Counted from the stretch's first letter, positions 18,528 through 28,739 are shown. The stretch: DNA of 64,000 bases from Alphaproteobacteria bacterium (GCA_022820945.1 JAJEEP010000140.1:1-64000); one strand, 5' to 3'. Notes: a model not told the origin generated them from the sequence alone. Numbers and translations are program-made.

Positions 18528-19829
18528 CTAATCAGTCGGCTTGTAGGTCAACGCCACGCTGTTCGGCCGCCCCGGCACCAAAAGCTCCGTCACGGTCGCA
18601 GGCGTGCGCGCCACCACCTCACCGCGCCGGATCACCGCGAGCCGCGTCGCCCTCAGACGGATTGCCTCCAGCGGGTCTGCGGCCTGGAGCACGACCATGT
18701 CGGCATGGCAGCCGGGCGCCAGCCCGTAGCCTTCAAGCTGCATCATCCTGGCGGGGTTCACGGTGATCGCGTCGAAGCAGGCCCGCACCTCGTCGGCCCC
18801 GAACATGGCCGCCACGTGCGAGCCCATGTGCGCGACCTCCAGCATGTCGGCGCAGCCGTAGACGTACCACGGGTCCATCACGCAATCCTGGCCGAAGGCC
18901 AGCGTGATGCCGGCCTCTCTCAGCTCCGGCACGCGCGTCATGCCGCGCCACTTGGGGTAGCTGCCGTTGTTGTGCCCCCACGCTGCGATGTTGGTGAGGG
19001 GATTGGGGGTCACGCCGATCTCCGACTCCGCGATCAGCGGGATCAACTTGCTCACATAGTAGTTGTCCATGACGTGCATGGAGGCCAGGTGCGAGGCCGT
19101 CACCCGCCCCTGCAGGCCGAGGCGATGGGTCTCCCTCGCCAGCGTCTCGATGTGGCGCGACATCGGGTCGTCGGTCTCGTCGCAATGCATGTCGACCAGG
19201 AGCCCGCGCTCCGCCGCAATCTCCATGAGCTCAGTCACGGATTCGGTGCCCTCGGCCATCGAGCGCTCGAAATGCGGGATGCCGCCGACCACCTCGACGC
19301 CCATGTCGAGCGCCCGGCGCAGGTGGTCCTGCGCGCCGGGGTAGCGGTAATAGCCCATCTGCGGAAAGGCGATGAGCTGCAGGTCGATGTACGGCGCGAC
19401 CCGGCGCTTGACCTCGAGCAGCGCCTCGACCCCCGTCAGCCTCTCGTCGCAGACGTCCACATGGCTGCGGATCGCCTGGATTCCCTGGGCGATCGCCATG
19501 TCGCAATAGGTCATCGCCCGCTCGGCGACCGCCTCCGGGGTCAGCTGCTTCTTCAGCTCATCCCACAGGTAGATGCCCTCAAAGAGGAGGCCGGCCTGGT
19601 CGGGCCGCGGCAGAGCGTCGGTAAGCGCACGCGCGAGCGTCGCATCCATGTGGAAGTGAGCGTCGATGAAGGGCGGCGAGACCAGCCGGTCCGTGGCGTC
19701 GATCTCCTGCCCGGCCTCGGCCTTCAGTGCCGGCTCCACGGCAACGATGCGCCCGTCCTGCACGCCGATGTCCACGCCAACCCGCCCGTCGGGCAGATTG
19801 GCGCCACGCACGATCAAGTCCATCGCCAT
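18528..19829 (-). CDS. Amidohydrolase, cytosine deaminase-like
   Basis: DAHFHMDATLARAL; IRSHVDVCD; LVDMHCDETDDP; LAFGQDCVMDPWY. Confidence 0.88.
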   Translation of the reverse strand: MAMDLIVRGANLPDGRVGVDIGVQDGRIVAVEPALKAEAGQEIDATDRLVSPPFIDAHFHMDATLARALTDALPRPDQAGLLFEGIYLWDELKKQLTPEAVAERAMTYCDMAIAQGIQAIRSHVDVCDERLTGVEALLEVKRRVAPYIDLQLIAFPQMGYYRYPGAQDHLRRALDMGVEVVGGIPHFERSMAEGTESVTELMEIAAERGLLVDMHCDETDDPMSRHIETLARETHRLGLQGRVTASHLASMHVMDNYYVSKLIPLIAESEIGVTPNPLTNIAAWGHNNGSYPKWRGMTRVPELREAGITLAFGQDCVMDPWYVYGCADMLEVAHMGSHVAAMFGADEVRACFDAITVNPARMMQLEGYGLAPGCHADMVVLQAADPLEAIRLRATRLAVIRRGEVVARTPATVTELLVPGRPNSVALTYKPTD

Positions 19830-20141
19830 GTCGTCTCTCCCGTTTCCGCTTCGCCACGCCTGTTGCGCGCGCGAGACATCGAGGCCGGCCGCCTGCCTCG
19901 CGGCACTCCTGCCGACGAATGCCACCGGAAGCCAGTATATCCCGGTTCGATGTCGGTTATGGGTGTGTGCGGTCCTGACGTGTCGAAGTGCGCATCCCTT
20001 TTCCCTCTCCTGCCCCTTGCGCCGAGAGGCCCGGGAGCCAAGCGAGCGCCCGACGCTTGAGGGAAACGAAATCGAACATAATTCGGGCTACGCGACCTGC
20101 TCCAGGGAGTGCTTTACGCGGCACTCACGGCCAAGGATAAA

Positions 20142-20326
20142 GGCGCCGGCCTCGGCGGCCTTGGCCTCGCGCTCCTGCAGGAAGCGCAGCACGCGCCGGT
20201 TAAACTCCGGCGGCTTGGGCGGCGCGAGCTCGGTCTCCTCCGGGCAACGCGCGCGGAGCTCCTCGACGGTGCCGCCCCGATCGAAGAGCTACACCTCGCC
20301 GCGCGCAGCACGGAGCTTGTCGCGCA
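20142..20326 (-). pseudogene. Duplicated 3' fragment of hyuB-like gene
   Basis: 185 bp aligned gaplessly to 21397..21581 with about 14 mismatches. In the HyuB frame it reads ...GEV*LFDRGGTVEELR...PPKPPEFNRRVLRFLQEREAKAAEAG; CAG to TAG creates a stop. Confidence 0.88.
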
Positions 20327-20410
20327 AGCTGGGTGCACCCATTGAAAATGGTGAAGTATTGGACATAATGTTATCAGAGCAGCGCCACTCCCAGTTCGGC
20401 GTGAACTCCT

Positions 20411-21241
20411 ATGGCACTTGAGCAGCAGACGATAGCATTGATCGGCGTCGGCGTGGTGATCATCGGCGTCACTGTTGGCTTGCACTCCATCACTCAGGCT
20501 GACATTCGCGCTTTGGGCACGAGCGTCGACAGTTTGCGCGGCGACGTTGCCGACGTTGGTCAGCGTGTAGCTGTGCTTGAGCCGAAGGTTGGCAGTATCG
20601 ACCAGACCCTCGCGCGCCTGGAAGAGCGCGTTGACGGGTTTGACCAGCGCATCTCTACGGTGGACCAGCATCTCGGTGGTATCAATCAACGCCTCACCCG
20701 TGTGGAGACCAGCCTCGATACCGTTCTTGCGCTCAGTGGAGGACTCGAGCCATCTAGCTACGTGTTTCAGGGTCTCCCGACAGATGAACAGTCCGGTCTC
20801 GACGCGATGGCTGTCGTACCAGACTCGCAGCCCGAAGATGTCGCGGTCGTCGCCACAGTGGATGTCGCAGAAGTAGTGGCGGAAGCGCCCTCAGAGTTAC
20901 TCTCCGACAATGGTGACGAGTCACCTATGGTCTATGTCCTCGTGAAGGAGAACGACAACTCCTTCGGCCAGGTCCGCCGGCGCGTCACGCTGGAGATAGA
21001 AATACCCGGCGCCGATCCGACGTCTCGGACCGCAGTCAAGACCATGATGCGGGCGGCTTACGATCGGCTTCAAGTCGACCGGCCCGACGCCGTGTCAGTG
21101 CGGCTGTGGCGTTCCTATGAGGACGATTCCAACGCCCAGAACAGTGTCGTCTATGCACCGGACGGCTGCGGCTGGTCTGGCGATAGCTGCACGGGCGAGT
21201 TGTGGACCGACCTTCTCCAGGGCGATCTGCCGACCGGCTAG
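20411..21241 (+). CDS. Membrane-anchored coiled-coil protein with C-terminal domain of unknown function
   Basis: N-terminal TM (TIALIGVGVVIIGVTVGL), heptad-like D/Q/R-rich helix (residues about 30-110), C-terminal globular part ending VVYAPDGCGWSGDSCTGELWTDLL. Confidence 0.75.
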   Translation: MALEQQTIALIGVGVVIIGVTVGLHSITQADIRALGTSVDSLRGDVADVGQRVAVLEPKVGSIDQTLARLEERVDGFDQRISTVDQHLGGINQRLTRVETSLDTVLALSGGLEPSSYVFQGLPTDEQSGLDAMAVVPDSQPEDVAVVATVDVAEVVAEAPSELLSDNGDESPMVYVLVKENDNSFGQVRRRVTLEIEIPGADPTSRTAVKTMMRAAYDRLQVDRPDAVSVRLWRSYEDDSNAQNSVVYAPDGCGWSGDSCTGELWTDLLQGDLPTG

Positions 21242-21332
21242 AAGTCCACCGGCTTCGCCGACTTCCTGTTTGGCAAAGCCCGACCGGATACACTCCTTCT
21301 GTCAGTTTAACTTTGTGATTCCTATAGAAAGA

Positions 21333-21350
21333 GGGGGCCGCGTGGCCCCC
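21333..21350. terminator. GC-rich hairpin between convergent genes
   Basis: gggggcc-gcgt-ggccccc; only a weak T-rich tail. Confidence 0.35.
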
Positions 21351-21384
21351 CCGATCCGTTTGAAATCGGAGTAGCGCAGGCGCG

Positions 21385-23310
21385 CTACTCCGCAGCGGCG
21401 CCGGCCTCGGCGGCCTTGGCCTCGCGCTCCTGCAGGAAGCGCAGGACGCGCCGGTTGAACTCCGGCGGCTTGGGCGGGGCAAGCTCGGTCTCCGCCAGGC
21501 AGCGCTCGCGCAACTCCTCGACGGTGCCGCCGCGATCGAAGAGCTGCACCTCGCCGCGCGCAGCGCGGAGCTTTTCGCGCAGCGCGGTGGTGGCCTCCTC
21601 GTCGACCATCAGGTCGTCGCGCAGCACCACGCCGTAGCGCTCGGCGCCCGCGCGCGTGACCAGCCCGCGCTCGACCTCCAGCGCCACCAGGGCGGCATCG
21701 CGCTCAAGCGGATCGCCCCAGCCGCCGCCGCCCCAGGTCTTGAAGAGCAGCAGGTCGCCGGCCTCGACCTTCACGTGGTCGCACTTCGACGGCAGCACCT
21801 CGAACGAGCCGTCGGCGCGGTGGATTTCCTTCCGGCTGCGCCCGCCCGGCAGGCCGCCGTTGACGCCCCAGGGGTAGGTGAGCCAGCGGTCGTCGTGCAG
21901 CGACATCTCGCCGGGCTCGAGCGCCCGGTAGCCGATGGTGACGCCGTTGCCGCCGCGATGGAGGCCGGGCCCGCCGGAATCCGCGATGGTCTCGTAGACC
22001 TCGATGCGGAGCGGGAAGTAGGCCTCCAGGAACTCGTTGGGGACGTTGGTGAACGAGGGCCAGAGGGAGTGCCCGTCCGGGCCGTCGCCTGCCGGCCGGC
22101 CGGGGATGCCGCCGAAGCCGATCTGGTAGAGCTGATACCACTCGCCTTCGCTGGAATAACCCGAATACATGAAGTGCGGGCTGTCGGAGAAGCCGGCCGC
22201 CACCATGAGGTTGGGCGCGCGCTGGCCGAGCAGGCCGCCGAGCACGTCGAAGATGCGGCCCAAGGCGTGGGTGCGGGAGGAGAGCGCCGCGGGCTTCAGC
22301 GGCTTGAGCAGCGTGCCCGGCGGGATCTTCACGTCGACATGGTCGTAGAAGCCGTCGTTGAACATGATCTGCGGATCGAAGACGTTGATCATGTAAACGC
22401 CGACGAACATCTTGAACATTTCTTCGTTGAGGAAGAAGTTGATCGAGCTTTCCGACTGCGGATCGGTGCCATCGAAGTCGAACACCAGGACGTCGCCGTC
22501 GCGCCACATCTTGCAGGCCATCTTGTAGGGGCCCATGCCGAGGCCGTCGTCGCAGATGTAGTCCTCGAAGTAGAGGGTCTCGTCCTCGCCCACGGTGTTG
22601 CGGATCAGGTGCAGCATCGCGCGGCGGTTGCGCTCCAGCAGTTCGTCCATCGCCGCGATCACGGTATCGACGCCAAAACGATCGCAGAGCTCGTGAATGC
22701 GCTTCTCGGCAAGGCGCACGGCCGCGATCAGCGCGTTGAAATCGCTCCGGTTCCACTGCGGCATCCTGCACTGGTGCAGGATCACCTTGAGCACGTCTTC
22801 CTGCAGCTCGTCGTTCTTGTAGATCTTGACGATGGGGATGACGACGCCTTCCTCGTAGATCTGGTTGGCGTCGGTGGGCAGGCTCCCCGGCACCTTGCCG
22901 CCGACATCGGTCATGTGACCGAACATCGAGGCGTAGGCGATGAGGCGGCCATCACGATAGACCGGGCGCAGGATGAGCCAGTCCGGCGCATGGCTGATGG
23001 CGCCGGCGCAGCTGTAGGGATCGGAGGTGAGGAAGATGTCGCCTTCCTCGATGGTGCCGTCGTACTCGCGCTTGAAGCCGTGGATGAAGGAGCCGAACTG
23101 GCCGACGACCATCTTGCCGTCGGGGTTGGCGATCATCGGGAACTCGTCATGCTGCTCGCGGATGCCCGGAGACATGGCGGTGCGGTAGAGCACGGCGTCC
23201 ATCTCGTAGCGGGCGCTGCGCAGCGCGCTCTCGATGATGTCGAGAGTGATCGGGTCCATGTCGACTGGCTCGAACGGCGCGTCGTTGGTCTGGACGATGG
23301 TGACTGGCAT
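21385..23310 (-). CDS. hyuB: Hydantoinase B / oxoprolinase family protein
   Basis: MDPITLDIIESALRSARYEMDAVLYRTAMSPGIREQHDEFP...; GGGGWGDPLERD. Confidence 0.93.
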   Translation of the reverse strand: MPVTIVQTNDAPFEPVDMDPITLDIIESALRSARYEMDAVLYRTAMSPGIREQHDEFPMIANPDGKMVVGQFGSFIHGFKREYDGTIEEGDIFLTSDPYSCAGAISHAPDWLILRPVYRDGRLIAYASMFGHMTDVGGKVPGSLPTDANQIYEEGVVIPIVKIYKNDELQEDVLKVILHQCRMPQWNRSDFNALIAAVRLAEKRIHELCDRFGVDTVIAAMDELLERNRRAMLHLIRNTVGEDETLYFEDYICDDGLGMGPYKMACKMWRDGDVLVFDFDGTDPQSESSINFFLNEEMFKMFVGVYMINVFDPQIMFNDGFYDHVDVKIPPGTLLKPLKPAALSSRTHALGRIFDVLGGLLGQRAPNLMVAAGFSDSPHFMYSGYSSEGEWYQLYQIGFGGIPGRPAGDGPDGHSLWPSFTNVPNEFLEAYFPLRIEVYETIADSGGPGLHRGGNGVTIGYRALEPGEMSLHDDRWLTYPWGVNGGLPGGRSRKEIHRADGSFEVLPSKCDHVKVEAGDLLLFKTWGGGGWGDPLERDAALVALEVERGLVTRAGAERYGVVLRDDLMVDEEATTALREKLRAARGEVQLFDRGGTVEELRERCLAETELAPPKPPEFNRRVLRFLQEREAKAAEAGAAAE

Positions 23311-23327
23311 GTCGCTTCTCCCCCGCC

Positions 23328-25382
23328 TCAGTGGCCGATCGGGTTGATGATGATGTTGCCGTAGCCGTCGACCACGCCGACGTGGCCCGGCAGGATCACC
23401 GTGGTCGAGTCCATCTCGGTCACGATCGCCGGCCCCTCGATCCGGTTGCCGGCCTGGAGCCTAGCGCGGTCGTAGATCGCGGCCTCCCGGTCGCGATTGT
23501 CGACGTAAACCGTGCCGCTCGCAACCTTGGCCCCCGACGGATCGGCGCCGCCCTCGGCCACGTGACCGGCCTCGACGAAGGTCTCGGCACCGCGCATGAT
23601 CGCGCGCAGCGTCACGATCTCGTGCTCGGCATCCAGAGCGAAGGTGAAGAGCTGGGTGTGCTCGTCGTCGAACTGCTTCGCGAGCCAGCCGAGCCCTTCC
23701 CGCTCGAACTCGTCTGCGGTGAAGCTCACGGGCAACTGCAGGCCCTGGCCGTGGTAACGTAGGTCGACCTCGTACTGCACGGTCTGGTCCTCGCGCGCGA
23801 TGCCCTCGGCATCGAGCTCCTGCCTGGCGCGGGCCTCCAGATCGTCGAGGATGCCGCGCACTTCCGCGTCCGAAGTCTCGGAGAAGCGCCGCACGAAGCT
23901 CATCGACGCCTCGTCGGTCACCCGGGTGGTGGCATCGCCGTAGGCGCAGAGCACGCCGGGCGAGGGCGGGATGATGACTGGCCACGAGTTCATCAGCTTG
24001 GCGAGTGCGTTGGCGTGCAGCGGCCCGGCCCCGCCGAAGGCGATCAGCGCGAAGTCGCGCGGATCGAAGCCCTGCTGCACCGAGACCAGCCGGAGCGCGC
24101 CGAACATGTTCTCGTTGACGATATCGATGATTCCGGCCGCAGCCCGCTTGAGGTCGAGGCCGAGCGCCGTGGCGACCGTCTGCACTGCGGTGACGGAGGC
24201 ATCGATGTCCAGCTTCATCTCGCCGCCGATCAGCTCGCTCGGCAGATAGCCGAGCACCACGTTGGCATCGGTGACGGTGGGCTGATCGCCGCCCATCCCG
24301 TAGGCCGCAGGCCCCGGATCGGCGCCTGCGCTCTGCGGCCCGACCCGGAGCGCCTTGGTGATCTCGGGCACGTGGGCAATCGAGCCGCCGCCCGCGCCCA
24401 CGGTGCGAACGTCGAGCGAGGGCGCGCGCACGGTGACGTCGCCCACCGTGGTCTCGCGCCGCTTGCGGGGCACGCCGTCGAGGATCAGCGCGACGTCGGT
24501 GGAGGTCCCGCCCATGTCGAGGGTGAGCAGGTTCCGGTAGCCGGCCTGCTTGGCGATCCAGAGCGCCCCGGCGACGCCGCCGGCAGGCCCGCTCATCAGC
24601 ACGTTCACCGGCGAGTTCCGGCTCGCCTCGACCGAGGCAAGCCCGCCGTCCGAACGCAGGATGTGAAGGTGCGCGTCGATCTTGCGCTGCTTCAGCTCCT
24701 GCTCGAGGTTGCGGACGTAGACCTGGACCACCGGTGCCACGTAGGAGTTGGCGACCGTGGTGATCGCGCGCTCGTACTCGTACATCTCCGGCAGGACCTC
24801 GGAGGAAATCGAGACCGGCACGCCCGGCATCACCTCCTGGGCGATCTCGCGGATCCGCTCCTCGTGGATGCCGCCGGCGTAGGCGTTCATCAGGCAGACC
24901 GTCAGCGCCTCGATCCCTTTCGTCTTGAGATGGGTGAGCTTCTCGCGCAGGTCGTCCTCGTTCAGCTCGCGGACCACGTCGCCCCGCGCGCCGGTGCGCT
25001 CCTTCGCCTCGACTGTGAGATCCAGCGGGGCCAGCGGCTCAGGCTTGGGCCAGATGATCCAGCCGGCGAGGATGCCGGGAACGAAGGAGCGGGCGATCTG
25101 CAGCATCTGCCCGTATCCCTCGGTGGTCACGATGCCGACGCGGGCGCCCTTCCCTTCCAGGATGGTGTTGGTCGCGACCGTGGTGCCGTGCATCACGTGT
25201 GTGATCTGGGCGGGCTCGACGCCCGCGTTGTCGCACACCCGCTCGATGCCGTTGAGCACGCCGATCGACGAATCCTGCGGGGTGGACGGCACCTTCGCGC
25301 GATAGGTACCGCCGCTCGATTCGTCGATCAGCAGGAGATCGGTGAACGTCCCGCCGACGTCCACCCCTAAGCGATAAGCCAT
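23328..25382 (-). CDS. hyuA: Hydantoinase A / oxoprolinase family protein
   Basis: YRLGVDVGGTFTDLLLID; MLTLDMGGTSTDVALI-type motif (NLLTLDMGGTSTDVALILDG). Confidence 0.94.
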   Translation of the reverse strand: MAYRLGVDVGGTFTDLLLIDESSGGTYRAKVPSTPQDSSIGVLNGIERVCDNAGVEPAQITHVMHGTTVATNTILEGKGARVGIVTTEGYGQMLQIARSFVPGILAGWIIWPKPEPLAPLDLTVEAKERTGARGDVVRELNEDDLREKLTHLKTKGIEALTVCLMNAYAGGIHEERIREIAQEVMPGVPVSISSEVLPEMYEYERAITTVANSYVAPVVQVYVRNLEQELKQRKIDAHLHILRSDGGLASVEASRNSPVNVLMSGPAGGVAGALWIAKQAGYRNLLTLDMGGTSTDVALILDGVPRKRRETTVGDVTVRAPSLDVRTVGAGGGSIAHVPEITKALRVGPQSAGADPGPAAYGMGGDQPTVTDANVVLGYLPSELIGGEMKLDIDASVTAVQTVATALGLDLKRAAAGIIDIVNENMFGALRLVSVQQGFDPRDFALIAFGGAGPLHANALAKLMNSWPVIIPPSPGVLCAYGDATTRVTDEASMSFVRRFSETSDAEVRGILDDLEARARQELDAEGIAREDQTVQYEVDLRYHGQGLQLPVSFTADEFEREGLGWLAKQFDDEHTQLFTFALDAEHEIVTLRAIMRGAETFVEAGHVAEGGADPSGAKVASGTVYVDNRDREAAIYDRARLQAGNRIEGPAIVTEMDSTTVILPGHVGVVDGYGNIIINPIGH

Positions 25383-25484
25383 TCTTCATCCTCCCGATCA
25401 CCGGGTCTGTTCACAACCGGGCCGGCGCGCAGCAGCGGCCGGCAGCCGGCCTCTGCCGGCACCGGCCCGCGCCCGCGGCCCGCC

Positions 25485-26363
25485 TTAACTGCTATCCGCC
25501 GCCTTTGCGGCCTTCCGGGCGATGCCCAAGCCAGCGCCGGTCCGCCGCTTCTGGATGATGTAGACGGCGACGAAGCTCGCGAAAATGACCAGGAGCGAGA
25601 ACAGCGTCGTCATCGTTCCGATCGCGTAGATGACAGGTGTCGCGGCGATATTGATCGTGTTCATCACCTCGACCGGCAGCGTGTTGAATTCGCCCACGAT
25701 GGTCGAGGTGCGCGGGTATTCGTCATAGGAGAGCGTGAAGCCGAACAACGCCACGCCGATCAGGCCGGGCAACGTAATCGGAACGATCACATTGCGCAGA
25801 GTCTGCCATTCGGTTGCGCCCTGGTCGCGCGCGGCCTCCTCCAGCGACGGGTCGAGGCGACTGAAGATCGCCAGCATGATCAGGACGCCGAACGGCAAGG
25901 TCCAGCTCAGATGCGCGCCGAGGGCACCGGTATACCACTGGCTCTGCAGGCCGAGTTCGTTGAACCCGAGCCCGATGCCCAGGCTGATCAAGGCAGACGG
26001 CGCGATCAGACTCGCCACCACGATGTAGAAGACGACGATGTTGCCCGTGAAGCTCTTGCGGAACGCCAATCCGGCCAGGAACGAAAGCCCCATCGTCAGG
26101 ATCATGACGATGATGGCGAGGATGAGCGAGCGCACGAAGGGCATGCGAAAATCCTGGCGGCTGAAGCCGCCCGGATCGACCACCTCGCTGAACCAGTGAA
26201 GAGAGAGCCCCTGCATCGGGAACGTCATCGAGGCCAGCGGTCCCTGGAAGGACAGCACGGCGATAATCAGAATCGGCCCGTAAAGGAACAACAGGTAAAG
26301 ATAGAAAAAGATCGCGCGCGGCCAGTAGCCAGGAGCCCGGCGGATTTGGGTCGACCGTCTCAA
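25485..26363 (-). CDS. ABC transporter permease (PotC-like); TTG start inferred
   Basis: IFFYLYLLFLYGPILIIAVLSF...; EEAARDQGATEWQTLRNVIVPITLPGLIGV EAA motif. TTG at 26361-26363 overlaps the stop of the upstream gene. Confidence 0.88.
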   Translation of the reverse strand: MRRSTQIRRAPGYWPRAIFFYLYLLFLYGPILIIAVLSFQGPLASMTFPMQGLSLHWFSEVVDPGGFSRQDFRMPFVRSLILAIIVMILTMGLSFLAGLAFRKSFTGNIVVFYIVVASLIAPSALISLGIGLGFNELGLQSQWYTGALGAHLSWTLPFGVLIMLAIFSRLDPSLEEAARDQGATEWQTLRNVIVPITLPGLIGVALFGFTLSYDEYPRTSTIVGEFNTLPVEVMNTINIAATPVIYAIGTMTTLFSLLVIFASFVAVYIIQKRRTGAGLGIARKAAKAADSS

Positions 26364-27226
26364 AGCTGCTTCCTCACATCGACGACGCGCATGATCCCAC
26401 CCACGATCAGGAGAACAACCAACAACAAGATAACTCCCGTCGCGCTGCTGGGGGGATACTGCGCCATGTTCATCTGAATGATCATGGAAATCGAAACGGT
26501 GCCGACACGCTGCCCGCCGAGGAGGCTGACCGCCGCGAAATCGCTGGCCACCAGGCTGACGACGAAGATCGTGCCGATAGCGATGCCGGGCTTGCAGAGC
26601 GGGATAATCACGTGCCACAGGATTTGAATCCCGGAGGCACCGTTATCCCTTGCCGCCTCGATCAGGTCGCGGTTGATCCGCGCCATGACGTTGAAGAGCG
26701 GCGCCATCATGAACAGCGTGAAGATCTGGATATAGGAGAGGAATACAGCGAACTCGGAAAACAGCAGGAACTGGAGCGGCTCTGAGGAAATGCCGGTCCA
26801 GAGCACGAACTTGTTGATGATGCCTTCCTTGCCGAGGAACGGGACCCACGCCACCATCCGAATGACGCTGGAGGTCCAGAACGGCACCACGCAGAGCAGG
26901 AACAGCAGCAGCTTCGTTCGCAACTCGACAAGGTCGAAGACCAGGAAATAGGCCAAGGTGAAACCGAGGACCAGGGTCACCACCCAGGTGATCCCGACCA
27001 TCTTCAGGGTCTGCAGGTAATTGATGCCCGTCAGGCTTGAGGTGAACAGTTCGATGTAATTCTCGAGTGTGGCGTCCGGGACGGTCATGAACCCGGTGAA
27101 TTCGTAGAAGCTCATGATCATGATCATGATCACGGGCCCAACGAGGAAGAACAGCAGCGCCAGGCTGAGCGGCGAGATCTGCAGCGCAGCGCGATATCGC
27201 AACACTGAAGTGATCACGCGCACCAT
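26360..27226 (-). CDS. ABC transporter permease (PotB-like)
   Basis: Six TM segments; DLIEAARDNGASGIQILWHVIIPLCKPGI EAA motif. Confidence 0.9.
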   Translation of the reverse strand: MVRVITSVLRYRAALQISPLSLALLFFLVGPVIMIMIMSFYEFTGFMTVPDATLENYIELFTSSLTGINYLQTLKMVGITWVVTLVLGFTLAYFLVFDLVELRTKLLLFLLCVVPFWTSSVIRMVAWVPFLGKEGIINKFVLWTGISSEPLQFLLFSEFAVFLSYIQIFTLFMMAPLFNVMARINRDLIEAARDNGASGIQILWHVIIPLCKPGIAIGTIFVVSLVASDFAAVSLLGGQRVGTVSISMIIQMNMAQYPPSSATGVILLLVVLLIVGGIMRVVDVRKQL

Positions 27227-27280
27227 CGAACAGCTCTCATCGGCATTGAAGGCCTGTCAGGGGGCAATGCAGGAAAAGGA

Positions 27281-27308
27281 GTGTGGGGCGTCCGGAGACG
27301 CCCCACAC
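27281..27308 (-). terminator. Strong intercistronic stem-loop / attenuator
   Basis: gtgtggggcgtc-cgga-gacgccccacac, 12-bp perfect stem; on the minus strand followed by tccttttcc. Confidence 0.75.
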
Positions 27309-27321
27309 CTCGATCCAAACG

Positions 27322-28629
27322 CTACGCGGCGATGAATTCCGCCCACCGCTTGGTCAGGTACTTGTTCTCGTCCATGGTGGAGTTCCAGATGGCGACACGG
27401 CCCATGCGGTTCTTGTACGAGCCGCCGTCGCGGATCGTGCCGGGCTTCTCCATCAGGTTGCCGAACGGATCGTAGATGTCGACCGTTGCCGGCTTGCCCT
27501 CGTACCAGAAGTCCCATTCGGCCTCGGGCAGCACCTTCCTGGTGTTCTCGGGCGTAACCACGTAGTAGCCCTGCCTGGCGAACATCGCACCAACCGGACC
27601 CGAGTGGTACCAGGTCACGTAGTCGTAAGCTGCGCCGATCATCTTGCCCTCGAGATGGTTGGGCAGGACGTGGCCCGTGGTCCAGGAGCGATACCCTTCC
27701 TTCAGATCCTGATAAATGCAGGGCACGCCTTGCGCCCGCACGGCGGTGACCGCCGGCGACCACATGGACTGGATCACTACCTCGCCGTTGACCATGAGCT
27801 GGACCGACTCGTTGAAGGCCGACCAAAGCGCACGCCAGTGGCCGTCGTTCTTGAGCTGGATCAGACGGTCGACGCTGTAGTCGATCTCCTCCTGGGTCAT
27901 GTTGCCCTTGTCACCGTACGTGAGTTCGCCGGCGGCCTCGAAGGCGGTCGCCGCGTCCATCAGGCCGATGGTCGGGAAGCTCACCAGCGCCGCCTTGCCG
28001 GCGAATTCCGGATTGATCAGCTCGGCCCAGGAATCGATGGGCCGGCCAATCAGGTCTGGCCGGATACCTAGCGTGTCGGCGTTGTGCAGCACCGGATGGG
28101 CCGTCAGCCACTGCGTGGAGCCGGGCTCCACGAAGTCCCTGCCGTCGGGCCCCGACGTATAGGACACGGTGCTCGGGTTCTGCCCCTGGCCGAACCATGC
28201 ATCGGGCCAGATCTTGCCCGGCCCCTTGTAGAGATCGACCACCTTGTCCCACTCGGGCAGCTTGGTGGTGTCCCAAGGCATGAACTTGCCGGTGGGCCAG
28301 AAAAACTTCATCTGCAGATAGGCCGGCTCGAACAGGTCGGACGACCCGGTCTGGGTCAGTCCCCGCTTCTGAATCTCGTCGAGTCCGACGGGGGTGAGCT
28401 GGACCGTAAAGTCGAGGGCCTCGTTGGCCATGTTTTCCAAAAGCTGGAAATGCGACCACGGCCCGCCGGTCGACCGGAGGGTGAGGTCCTTGATGTCCTG
28501 CGACCATACGGTCGGGAAGCCCCCGCTAAGCTGGGTCGCCGCGGCAACACCGGCCACGGCCGCCGTCCCCTTGAGGAGCGTGCGGCGGCTCACACCCGTC
28601 TTGCTCTTGTCGCTACTGGTCTTGCGCAT
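27322..28629 (-). CDS. Extracellular solute-binding protein (PotD-like), Tat-type signal
   Basis: SRRTLLKGTAAVAGVAAA signal; located between the permease and ATPase genes. Confidence 0.9.
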   Translation of the reverse strand: MRKTSSDKSKTGVSRRTLLKGTAAVAGVAAATQLSGGFPTVWSQDIKDLTLRSTGGPWSHFQLLENMANEALDFTVQLTPVGLDEIQKRGLTQTGSSDLFEPAYLQMKFFWPTGKFMPWDTTKLPEWDKVVDLYKGPGKIWPDAWFGQGQNPSTVSYTSGPDGRDFVEPGSTQWLTAHPVLHNADTLGIRPDLIGRPIDSWAELINPEFAGKAALVSFPTIGLMDAATAFEAAGELTYGDKGNMTQEEIDYSVDRLIQLKNDGHWRALWSAFNESVQLMVNGEVVIQSMWSPAVTAVRAQGVPCIYQDLKEGYRSWTTGHVLPNHLEGKMIGAAYDYVTWYHSGPVGAMFARQGYYVVTPENTRKVLPEAEWDFWYEGKPATVDIYDPFGNLMEKPGTIRDGGSYKNRMGRVAIWNSTMDENKYLTKRWAEFIAA

Positions 28630-28739
28630 GCTTTCCTCCCTCGCCTGCGTTCCTCGAATGATCGCCCTCTCGCCGGCCTGGGCGATGTTCCTCGGTCGAT
28701 GCAGTGCGACGGCTGCCGGCGGCCGCCAGTGAATTCGCG

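Noticed and set aside
21333-21350. Strong bidirectional terminator between the orphan ORF and hyuB
   Set aside because: Hairpin is good but the T-tract is weak in both directions, so only a low-confidence feature is reported.
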